From DATIKM01 sp035477595 (GTDB lineage Bacteria > Armatimonadota > Chthonomonadetes > Chthonomonadales > CAJBBX01), in contig DATIKM010000147.1 of the NCBI GenBank assembly GCA_035477595.1, positions 1-30,723 on the forward strand: a stretch of 30,723 nucleotides of DNA, in the 5' to 3' direction. Below the pieces are notes generated by a model. It made no database searches, had not been told where the DNA came from, and saw only the letters and a list, made by a program, of their open reading frames with translations. This document shows, one piece after another, positions 8,150-15,007 of this stretch. Within the stretch, counting starts at the first letter, position 1. Every line of letters begins with the position of its first letter. The position numbers and the translations under genes were made by a program.

Positions 8150-10156
8150 ATGCCATCGGCGCTGCCGGCAACCATGAACGGAGTCCAGCCGTCCGGCAGG
8201 GAGTCGCCCGAGGGGCCTTCGCTAACTGGCCTGTGTGTGGGCATCGTCTGCGTCATCGCGACGTGCTTCCTCGTCTGCTTCGCCGAGCTGGTGGTCGGCA
8301 GGATCCAGATAGGCTTCCTTCAGCTGCCCCCCGTCGTCCTCGGTATGCTCGTCGCGATCCTCGCCTTGCACGTCGTCCTGCGGCGCATCTCGGGTCGGCT
8401 GCGCCTGTCGCCCGCCGACATGGCCATCGTGTGGGTGATGATGCTGATCGCCGCGATGGTGTCGTCGCGGGGGATCCTCCAGAAGCTCATTCCGTTGCTC
8501 GTGGTGCCCAACTACGACGCCACCGAGGTCAACAACTGGCAGGGGCTCTTCTTCGAGCACGTTCGGGCGTGGGCAGTCCCGTGGGACCCCTCCGGCGAGC
8601 CGAAGCAGGAGGTGGCCACGCGCTTCTTCGACGGGCTCAGGCCCGGCGAGACGATCCCGTGGCGGCTGTGGGTCGTTCCGCTCGCCGCGTGGGGCGTGTT
8701 CGTGGCGGCGGTGGTGATGGCGTTCCTCTGCCTCGCCGTGATCCTGCGGCGCCAGTGGGCGGATAACGAGAAGCTGGCGTTCCCGCTGGTGCAGCTGCCG
8801 CTCGAGATGGTGCGCTCGGGGCAAGGCACGACGTTCCTGCAGAACCGCATCACGTGGTTCGGGTTCGCGCTGCCAGCCGCGATCTTCGCGTTCAACGGGC
8901 TGCACCAGTGGTACCCGACCGTGCCCCAGTTCACCACCGAAGTGAACCTCAACCAGATGCTGACACAGCCGCCCTGGAACGCTGTGGGCTTCTTTCGCGC
9001 GTTCGTGTCTTTCGCGGCGATTGGCTTCTTCTACCTGCTACCCACCGATCTGCTGTTCTCGCTGTGGCTCTTCTTCCTGCTCACCATCGCGGCGGACGTG
9101 GTGGCGGCGTCCTACGGCATCTTCCCCGAGGTGATGCCGATGTACGGCTGCCGCATGTACATCGGCTACCAGATCATCGGGTGCTACTTCGTGCTGGTCG
9201 GCTTCATGCTGTGGTCGGCCCGCCCGCACCTGGCGGCCGTCTGGCGTTCCGCGATCGGTCGATCGCGCGGCGAGCGTCTGGACGAGAACGAGATGATCTC
9301 GTACCGCTCCGCGGTCTGGACGCTCGTGGTCTGCTACCTCGTCGCCATCCTGTGGCTGTTCCTGCTTGGGATGTCGTGGTGGATGGCGGCGTTCCAGCTT
9401 GCAGTTCTGCTCTTCGTGGTGGCGCTGGTGATGGCGCGCAGCACCAGCGAGTCCGGCATGCTGATGACCGAGACCTCATTCCGGCCGATTGACGTGTACC
9501 GCATGGTGGGCGATGTGCGCCAGCTCGGGGGCAGCAACATGACCGCGCTTGCATTCCTCGACGCCATGTGGATGCGCGACCAGCGCGGCCTGCTGCTGAC
9601 CGGCTTCCTCGACTCGATGAAGCTGGCGGACGGGCTCCGGATGCGCCGGCGCTCGCTACTGCTGCCCATCGTTGTAGGACTGGTGGTGGCTGTCGGAGTC
9701 GCCGGGTACCTGCACGTCTCGCTACCCTACAGGATCGGGGCCGTGCAGATGTACTCCTACGTGTACCGCGGCAACCCGGTCTGGTCGTTCAGCGATGCCG
9801 CGACAGTGCTCGGCGGCGCGCGTCCTCCGCTGCCCTTCCTGGCGCAACTGAACTTCCTCGTGGGCGTCGTGGTGACCCTGGGGATCGTCAGTCTGCGGGC
9901 GCGCCTGCTGTGGTTCCCGATCCACCCTCTGGGGTACGCCCTGTGCGGTACATGGACGATGATGGTCTTCTGGTTCCCTTGCCTGGTCGCCTGGATGGTG
10001 AAGATCGTCATCCTGCGCTATGGAGGGATGAAGCTCTACACGCGCGCGCGGCCCTTCTTCCTGGGAATGGTGCTGGGCGAGTTCACCATGGCGCTGTTGT
10101 GGACGATTCCAAGCCTTTTCTGGCGGACGCCGACTCCCGCGTTTCCTTGGCCGTAA
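8150..10156 (+). CDS. Large polytopic membrane protein, DUF6785/DUF6784-like
   Basis: This 668-aa protein is dominated by hydrophobic segments, a dozen or more spread over its length, starting with spans near residues 25-50, 57-78 and 90-106. It therefore sits in the cytoplasmic membrane. The segment WADNEKLAFPLVQLPLEMV near 203-221 and the STSESGMLM region near 425 resemble the uncharacterised DUF6785/DUF6784 proteins of Armatimonadota, Planctomycetota and Verrucomicrobiota, which have an oligopeptide-transporter-like layout. I recognise the family type from memory only. A transport role is inference; the substrate is unknown. ATG 8174 (eight codons in) is an alternative start; neither has a strong ribosome site. 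It follows ppc closely, and the next promoter-like element begins at its 3' end. Confidence 0.75.
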   Translation: MPSALPATMNGVQPSGRESPEGPSLTGLCVGIVCVIATCFLVCFAELVVGRIQIGFLQLPPVVLGMLVAILALHVVLRRISGRLRLSPADMAIVWVMMLIAAMVSSRGILQKLIPLLVVPNYDATEVNNWQGLFFEHVRAWAVPWDPSGEPKQEVATRFFDGLRPGETIPWRLWVVPLAAWGVFVAAVVMAFLCLAVILRRQWADNEKLAFPLVQLPLEMVRSGQGTTFLQNRITWFGFALPAAIFAFNGLHQWYPTVPQFTTEVNLNQMLTQPPWNAVGFFRAFVSFAAIGFFYLLPTDLLFSLWLFFLLTIAADVVAASYGIFPEVMPMYGCRMYIGYQIIGCYFVLVGFMLWSARPHLAAVWRSAIGRSRGERLDENEMISYRSAVWTLVVCYLVAILWLFLLGMSWWMAAFQLAVLLFVVALVMARSTSESGMLMTETSFRPIDVYRMVGDVRQLGGSNMTALAFLDAMWMRDQRGLLLTGFLDSMKLADGLRMRRRSLLLPIVVGLVVAVGVAGYLHVSLPYRIGAVQMYSYVYRGNPVWSFSDAATVLGGARPPLPFLAQLNFLVGVVVTLGIVSLRARLLWFPIHPLGYALCGTWTMMVFWFPCLVAWMVKIVILRYGGMKLYTRARPFFLGMVLGEFTMALLWTIPSLFWRTPTPAFPWP

Positions 10157-10172
10157 TCTTATGGTGTATGAT
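10146..10172 (+). promoter_or_regulatory. Possible promoter for the metal-uptake operon
   Basis: TATGAT at 10167-10172 is one base from the sigma70 -10 consensus and stands out in a locally AT-rich patch right after the membrane protein stop. The best -35 candidate, CTTGGC at 10146-10151, has a short 15-bp spacer, so it is weak or activator-dependent. No known Zur box was recognised. Confidence 0.35.
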
Positions 10173-10185
10173 AGGGTCGTAGCGA

Positions 10186-10209
10186 CGGAGGCCTTCCAAA
10201 GGGTCTCCG
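10186..10209 (+). other. Leader hairpin ahead of the metal-uptake operon
   Basis: CGGAGGCC (10186-10193) pairs with GGTCTCCG (10202-10209), including one G-U pair, around an 8-nt loop. It would lie near the 5' end of a transcript starting just after the TATGAT box, about 60 nt before the first gene. It may be a 5' stabilising or regulatory element. It matches no riboswitch I know. Confidence 0.3.
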
Positions 10210-10271
10210 CGGGCGGCGCGCGTCCGTGGAGCGACGGGGTGTAGCAGTCGCCGTCCGTCTGAGTGGCATCG

Positions 10272-10583
10272 ATGCGGATCCAAGGTCGTCATCGCTTTCT
10301 GTCGCTCCTGGCGCTCGTCTGCTGTTCATGGCTGAGCGTCGGAGCGCCGCTGACCCATCACCACCACGAGCGTCACGCGTGGCCGGCGATATCCGCCTGC
10401 ACCCACCACCCGCCGTGCCACGTCTGCGCCTGGCAGGCGACCGCGAAGTCGTCGCCGCCCACTGCAGGCGGCGGCCCTGCCCTTCCCGCCGCCGTGGTGG
10501 TCGCGTGGTGGCCGTCTGCCGCTTCTCCGCGCGCCATGGCGCTGCACGCGCCATCCCCTCGCGCGCCGCCGGTTCTCCTGTAG
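10272..10583 (+). CDS. Small secreted His/Cys-rich protein at the head of the metal-uptake operon
   Basis: This is a 103-aa protein with an N-terminal signal peptide (basic MRIQGRHR, then hydrophobic FLSLLALVCCSWLSVGA). The mature part opens with PLTHHHHERH and contains CTHHPPCHVCAW, giving clustered His and Cys residues suited to binding Zn or Cu. It ends with an Ala/Pro-rich tail finishing RAPPVLL. The layout recalls small secreted DUF2946-type proteins found next to metal-transport genes, but I cannot confirm membership. The frame also opens at GTG 10263; ATG 10272 gives the cleaner signal peptide. A weak ribosome site and the short length lower certainty. It precedes the porin-like and znu-like genes, so a role in periplasmic metal capture or sensing is plausible inference. 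Confidence 0.65.
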   Translation: MRIQGRHRFLSLLALVCCSWLSVGAPLTHHHHERHAWPAISACTHHPPCHVCAWQATAKSSPPTAGGGPALPAAVVVAWWPSAASPRAMALHAPSPRAPPVLL

Positions 10584-10607
10584 AGCACGCCATCGAGCCA
10601 GAGCGGT

Positions 10608-10627
10608 CGCCGCGCCTCTGCGCGGCG
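10608..10627 (+). other. 8-bp GC hairpin between the small secreted protein and porin genes
   Basis: CGCCGCGC (10608-10615) is complementary to GCGCGGCG (10620-10627) around CTCT. No T-tract follows. It sits in a 190-bp gap in which I see no other gene, and could reduce read-through or set the ratio between the two products. Confidence 0.3.
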
Positions 10628-10773
10628 CACCCGGTGTGGGACCGCCAGACAGGCCCCCGGGCCGTCTGCCGTCACCCCCGCACACTCGTCGATGTGGCTG
10701 GCGTCCGCTGCCGCGCCTGCGTGGCGCGCCCATGCGGCGGTCGTCCAAAGATGTCCTATCGGAGAACCGCAAC

Positions 10774-12183
10774 ATGCATCGCTTATCCGTCGTGTGCGCG
10801 GTGGCGGCTGTCGCCGCACTCGCGCTAGCTCACACACCCGTCTGGGCGCAGCAGGCCCCCGGGCCGTCGCACCAGAACGATGTCGCCGAGCTGCGCAGGA
10901 AGCTCGAAGAGCAGGACCGCCTCATCCGCGCGCTGTTGCTGCGGATCGACAAGCTCGAGGGGGTAGACCGTCCCGCAGTCCCGCGTGACGAGCCCCCTGT
11001 GCCTGCCGTGACGCTACCCGACCCCGACGAGCCGCCGGTGCCCGAGATAGAACTTCCAGTCCCTGATGCCCAGGCGGCACCTCGCGCTCGGGCGGCGTGG
11101 ACCACGCCCGACATCGCCGTCATCGGGAACAACGTTGGCCGCTTCCTCAGCGTGAGGGGCGACCCGGATCGCAACCGCCTTCAGCTCGGCGCGTTCGAGA
11201 TAACGCTCCAACAGCCGGTCTACCCGGGCGTCAGGTTCATGGCCACGCTGTGCGGCTCCGCCGACGAAGGCTTCAAGATGAAGGCAGAAGAGGCCTTCGT
11301 GGAGTTTGCGCACCTCGGCCCCCGCGGCATGGGAGGGTGGCTCGGGCGCAAGCGCCTTAACTTCGGCAAGCTGAACCCGATCCACCCGCACGCCTGGCCG
11401 TTCGCCGATGCCCCTGCAGCCTCGATGGCCTTCACCGGCGATCACGGAATCATCGGCAACGGCGCATCGCTCAACTACACGCTTCCCCTCGGGGGCATCT
11501 TCGCGAACCTAGAGGTTGGGTTCTTCGGGCAGTCCGCACACGAGCACGGCCACGAGGATGAGGCGCACGCGGAGGAAAGCCTCATGGTGCGACGCTCGCG
11601 GATGCGCGCCAGCCGCGTGGCTCGGTCCGGCGAACACTACGAGCAGCACTACGAGCCCGGGCTTGGTGTAGCGGGCGACTTCCCGATGGCGCGCCTCTGG
11701 CTGGCGAGAGGCTGGGCAGGCGCTGAGGCAGAACTCGGCGTGAACCACGGCTTCGGCAGGGCGGCCGACGGCGACAACATCGGGCTGACCGGGCTCGACT
11801 TCACCCTGCGGTCCTTCCCTCGCCCGCTGCAGCGTCTGATGCTCCAGGGCGAGGTCTTCTGGCACCGGCGCAGGGATCGTTCGGAGGGCGCTGGCAGCCA
11901 CACGCGATCCGGGCACTATGCGCTGCTCTCGTGGCGACCCGACCAGTACCGCGAGTGGGCGGTTCGCCTTGACAACACGCGCTACCCGTGGCCCATCGAG
12001 GGTCGCGAGCAGGCTCTGTCGCTCATATGGGCGCGCCGGCTCACCGATGCCTCGCTCGTGCGCCTGCAGTTCAAGCACGGCGACCGCACAGGGGATGTGT
12101 TTCTGCCGGCGCGCAAGCGCTTCAACGAGCTCTACCTCCAGTTCGTCTGGGGCGCCGGGTGGCACACGCACCCGCTCAACTGA
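10774..12183 (+). CDS. Porin-like outer-membrane protein with His-rich loop, zinc operon
   Basis: This 469-aa exported protein has a signal peptide at 1-25 (ending PVWAQQA), a coiled-coil-like segment at about 36-63, a Pro/Asp/Glu-rich linker at 67-98, and then a long region of alternating hydrophobic strands typical of a beta-barrel. A His-rich stretch, HEHGHEDEAH, lies at 256-265 and would suit metal capture in a loop; HTH sits near the C-terminus. It is probably an outer-membrane channel or receptor feeding the ABC transporter encoded next. ATG 10774 is chosen because GGAG at 10761-10764 precedes it and a signal peptide follows; the open frame starts earlier at 10636. The C-terminal residue is not aromatic, unlike many barrel proteins. 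The metal is inferred from context. Confidence 0.75.
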   Translation: MHRLSVVCAVAAVAALALAHTPVWAQQAPGPSHQNDVAELRRKLEEQDRLIRALLLRIDKLEGVDRPAVPRDEPPVPAVTLPDPDEPPVPEIELPVPDAQAAPRARAAWTTPDIAVIGNNVGRFLSVRGDPDRNRLQLGAFEITLQQPVYPGVRFMATLCGSADEGFKMKAEEAFVEFAHLGPRGMGGWLGRKRLNFGKLNPIHPHAWPFADAPAASMAFTGDHGIIGNGASLNYTLPLGGIFANLEVGFFGQSAHEHGHEDEAHAEESLMVRRSRMRASRVARSGEHYEQHYEPGLGVAGDFPMARLWLARGWAGAEAELGVNHGFGRAADGDNIGLTGLDFTLRSFPRPLQRLMLQGEVFWHRRRDRSEGAGSHTRSGHYALLSWRPDQYREWAVRLDNTRYPWPIEGREQALSLIWARRLTDASLVRLQFKHGDRTGDVFLPARKRFNELYLQFVWGAGWHTHPLN

Positions 12184-12207
12184 TCGGACTTCGATCGAGG
12201 TGAACCC

Positions 12208-13122
12208 ATGATGTCCCGTTTGCTGGCGCTCACGGCCTTGGGGGCGAGCCTGCTGTGGGCTGCGCCCAACGCCGATGCCCGGATCAATGTCGTCACGACT
12301 GATTACACGCTCGCCTACATCGCTCGCGCCGTGGGCGGCGACCTCGTGCGCGTCGAGTCGCTTGCGCGCGGCACGGATGATCCGCACCTTGTAGACCCAC
12401 GGCCCTCTATGGTGCTCAAACTTGCGCGCGCCGAGGTCTTCGTCCGGATCGGCCTGGACCAGGACCTGTGGGCGGACAGCGTTCTGGCCCGGAGCGGCAA
12501 CGCGCGCATCCAGAGAAGCGCGAGGGGGTACGTCGACGCCTCGCGGGGAGTTCGCGTCCTGGAAGTGCCCGCCGGTCGGCTCAACCCGGCGATGGGCCAT
12601 ATCCACGTCTATGGCAACCCACACTACCTAAATGACCCGGGGAACGGCATTATCGCGGCGGGCAACATCGCTGCCGGCCTCATCCGCGTCGACCCGCGCA
12701 ACCAGCCGCACTACCACCAGCGTTTCGTGGCATTCGGTGAGCAGATTCGCCAGAACATGGAGCGCTGGCGGGCGCAGCTCGCGCCGTTCCGCGGCGCTCC
12801 CATCGCTGCGTTCCACCGGTCCTGGGCCTACTTCGCGGAGCGGTTCGGGTTTCGCGAGGTAGCGCACCTCGAGCCGCGGCCGGGCGCGCCGCCATCCCCC
12901 GGCCACATCGCCGAGGTTATCCGCACGATGAGGGAGCAGCGCGTGAGGGTGCTCCTGACGGAGAACTACCGCGCCCGGCGCTGGCCCGACTTCGTCGAGC
13001 GGGAGACCGGCGCGCGGGCAGTCTTCATACCGGGGGCAGTCGAAGGGGAGCCCGGTATCGACAGCTACGTGGAGCTGATCGACACGATCGTGAGTCGGGT
13101 TGCAGCCGCACTCCGCACGTGA
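12208..13122 (+). CDS. znuA: Metal ABC transporter substrate-binding protein (ZnuA-like)
   Basis: The 304-aa exported protein belongs to the cluster A-I metal-binding proteins that deliver Zn or Mn to an inner-membrane ABC importer. The signal peptide occupies about residues 1-24 (ends NADA). Likely metal ligands in family positions are His60 (in DDPHLVDPRPS), His139 (in GNPHYLNDP), His203 (in AFHRSWAYF) and Asp285 (in GIDSY). It lacks the His-rich loop found in many ZnuA proteins; the porin-like partner carries one instead. GAGGTGA lies 6 bp before ATG 12208. It follows the porin-like gene by 24 bp, with the ATPase and permease genes after it. Zinc is favoured over manganese only by context. 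Confidence 0.9.
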   Translation: MMSRLLALTALGASLLWAAPNADARINVVTTDYTLAYIARAVGGDLVRVESLARGTDDPHLVDPRPSMVLKLARAEVFVRIGLDQDLWADSVLARSGNARIQRSARGYVDASRGVRVLEVPAGRLNPAMGHIHVYGNPHYLNDPGNGIIAAGNIAAGLIRVDPRNQPHYHQRFVAFGEQIRQNMERWRAQLAPFRGAPIAAFHRSWAYFAERFGFREVAHLEPRPGAPPSPGHIAEVIRTMREQRVRVLLTENYRARRWPDFVERETGARAVFIPGAVEGEPGIDSYVELIDTIVSRVAAALRT

Positions 13123-13184
13123 CTCCTCGCGTCTCGGACGCGCCGCGCGCCCAGCGCGGCGCGTCCGGGAGAAAGGCCCGACGG

Positions 13185-13991
13185 ATGGCCCCTCTCATCG
13201 AGCTCAAGGCGGTCTGCGCCGGTTACGGACGGAACCGCGTGCTGCACGACGTGAGCCTGCGCGTTGATGCGGGCGACTTCCTCGGCATCGTCGGTCCGAA
13301 CGGCAGCGGCAAGAGCACGCTCCTCAAGACGATGCTCGGGCTGCTGCGCCCGTCATCTGGCGACCTTGTGCGGAGCTCGGCCGCGGGCGATGTCGGTTAT
13401 GTGCCGCAGCGCGACTCCATCGACCCGATCTATCCCCTCACAGTCCTCGACATCGTGTTGATGGGCGCATACCGGCGGCTCCGGCCGTGGTCGAGGATTG
13501 GCCCCCGCGAGCGCGACCTGGCAATGCACAGCCTCGACCACGTCGGCATCGCCGACCTTGCCTCGCGACGGTATTCCAGCCTCTCGGGCGGCCAGAAGCA
13601 GCGGACCGTCATCGCTCGCGCCCTCGTGGGCCAGCCGGCGCTGCTCGCGTTCGACGAGCCCACGAACGGCATGGACCTGCCGGCGGAGCGCTCAACCATG
13701 GATCTCATCGAGCGGCTCCACGTCGACGATGGGATCACGGTTCTCATGGTGAGTCACCTGCTGAACACCGTCGTCAACTACGCTCACCACATCGCCTTTG
13801 TCGGTGACGGCAGGGTGCGCTCCGGATCCGTCGCGGAGATGATCTCCGCGCCGACCCTCTCGGAGCTCTACGCCGCTCCCGTACAGGTCGTGATGCTCGG
13901 CGACCGGCGGATCGTCCTGCCCGATAGGGGATCTCACGGGGAGCACGAGGTTCGTGAGCATGTCATGGAGGGAGCGGCCCGATGCACCTGA
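13185..13991 (+). CDS. znuC: Metal ABC transporter ATP-binding protein (ZnuC-like)
   Basis: This 268-aa ATPase powers the metal importer from the cytoplasmic side. It has Walker A GPNGSGKST (37-45), signature LSGGQ (133-137), Walker B LLAFDEP (153-159) and the H-loop His191, all intact. The tail after residue 215 carries extra His residues. The frame is open from GTG 13119, which overlaps the znuA stop, but ATG 13185 is preceded by GGGAGAAAGG and starts at the conserved domain. The permease start lies inside its 3' end, so the two are translationally coupled. Confidence 0.93.
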   Translation: MAPLIELKAVCAGYGRNRVLHDVSLRVDAGDFLGIVGPNGSGKSTLLKTMLGLLRPSSGDLVRSSAAGDVGYVPQRDSIDPIYPLTVLDIVLMGAYRRLRPWSRIGPRERDLAMHSLDHVGIADLASRRYSSLSGGQKQRTVIARALVGQPALLAFDEPTNGMDLPAERSTMDLIERLHVDDGITVLMVSHLLNTVVNYAHHIAFVGDGRVRSGSVAEMISAPTLSELYAAPVQVVMLGDRRIVLPDRGSHGEHEVREHVMEGAARCT

Positions 13992-14833
13992 TGACGTGGC
14001 CGGAAGTGCTCGAAGGGCTTCGCCTCAATCAGATCGGCCTCACGGCGGGGGCGCTCATCGCCGTGGTCTGCTCCACCATCGGTCTATATGTCGTGCTCAA
14101 GCGCATCGTGTTTGTCGGCGTGTCGCTCGCACAGATGTCCGGGGCTGGCGTGTCGCTGGCGTTCCTGCTCATCCCCGTGTTCCCGCTCGCGGGCAATCAC
14201 CCGCTCGCGGTCTCCCTCGTGGTCACGCTCGTGGGCGTCCTTCTCTACGCGCAGCATGGCGGCAGCCGGCGGGTCCCCCGCGACAGCGCCATCGGCATCG
14301 GGTACCTCGTGGCGGCCGCCCTCATGCTCATCTTCATCGTTCAGAGCCCTAAGGGCCTCGAGGAGGCGAGGGATCTGCTGGACGGCAACATCGTGGCGTT
14401 GCTCGATCGCGACCTGGTCAGCGTGGCGGTGCTGTCGGGCGTGGTGCTTGCCGTGCACGTTGCCTTCCACCGGCAGTTCCTGTTCACCTCGTTCGACCCG
14501 GAGATGGCCGCGACCCAGGGCTTCCGCGTGCGCGCGTGGGAGTTGCTGCTCTACCTCACGCTGGGGCTCACAATCGCCGCAAGCATCCAATATGCCGGTC
14601 TGCTGGCGGTCTTCGCATACATGGTGATGCCACCGGTGACCGGGCTCTGCGTGGCGAGCCGAATGCGCGCCGTGCTGGCGGTCGCGGTACTGACGGCGGT
14701 CTTCTCCACGGTCGCGGGTTTCGCGCTCGCGCTGAAGCTGGACCTCCCGACGAGCCCGCCGACCATCGCGGTGATGGCCCTCGTGCTGGGCGTCGCATGG
14801 CTCACCTCGCGCCTGCGAGGAGCCGCTGCGTAG
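13982..14833 (+). CDS. znuB: Metal ABC transporter permease (ZnuB-like)
   Basis: The 283-aa inner-membrane permease of the ABC-3 family (ZnuB/MntB type) has about eight hydrophobic spans. The family-typical segment YVVLKRIVFVGVSLAQMSGAG lies near residues 36-56, and a second conserved stretch YAGLLAVFAYMVMPPVTG lies near 204-221. GGAGGGAG at 13967-13974 is 7 bp before ATG 13982, which overlaps the ATPase gene by 10 bp; a second ATG at 13991 is less well spaced. It completes the binding protein, ATPase and permease set. A GC-rich hairpin follows the stop codon immediately. Confidence 0.93.
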   Translation: MHLMTWPEVLEGLRLNQIGLTAGALIAVVCSTIGLYVVLKRIVFVGVSLAQMSGAGVSLAFLLIPVFPLAGNHPLAVSLVVTLVGVLLYAQHGGSRRVPRDSAIGIGYLVAAALMLIFIVQSPKGLEEARDLLDGNIVALLDRDLVSVAVLSGVVLAVHVAFHRQFLFTSFDPEMAATQGFRVRAWELLLYLTLGLTIAASIQYAGLLAVFAYMVMPPVTGLCVASRMRAVLAVAVLTAVFSTVAGFALALKLDLPTSPPTIAVMALVLGVAWLTSRLRGAAA

Positions 14834-14861
14834 GCCCGCCCCGGCGTCTCGGGCGCGGGCC
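14833..14861 (+). terminator. GC-rich hairpin after znuB
   Basis: Starting at the last base of the znuB stop, GGCCCGC (14833-14839) pairs with GCGGGCC (14855-14861), and CCCG (14840-14843) with CGGG (14850-14853), leaving one bulged C and a 6-nt loop. No T-tract follows; the next bases are the dnaE promoter. A terminator role is likely from position but unproven. Confidence 0.5.
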
Positions 14862-14865
14862 GCCG

Positions 14866-14894
14866 TTGACTTCGCGCCCGGCGGCGGCTAAAAT
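14866..14894 (+). promoter_or_regulatory. Sigma70-type promoter for dnaE
   Basis: TTGACT at 14866-14871 and TAAAAT at 14889-14894 are separated by exactly 17 bp; each differs by one base from TTGACA and TATAAT. It sits in the gap between the znuB hairpin and dnaE and is the clearest promoter in the window. Transcription would start near 14901, giving a leader of about 107 nt. Confidence 0.8.
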
Positions 14895-14906
14895 GGACCG
14901 GCGCCC

Positions 14907-14946
14907 TGGCCACCAGATGTGCCTCCCCTCGGCTCCGAGGTGGCCA
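14907..14946 (+). other. dnaE leader inverted repeats (mutually exclusive stems)
   Basis: TGGCCACC (14907-14914) is exactly complementary to GGTGGCCA (14939-14946). Inside it, CCTCGG (14927-14932) is complementary to CCGAGG (14935-14940), sharing two bases with the outer stem's right arm. The two stems compete at their junction, as in an RNA switch, but both could be chance in GC-rich DNA. The leader contains no open gene. Confidence 0.35.
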
Positions 14947-15007
14947 CATGTTGTGGTGCGACGGCCCTCCGTCCGAGACGGCCGCCCTCGAGAGGACCGA
15001 CTGGCCG

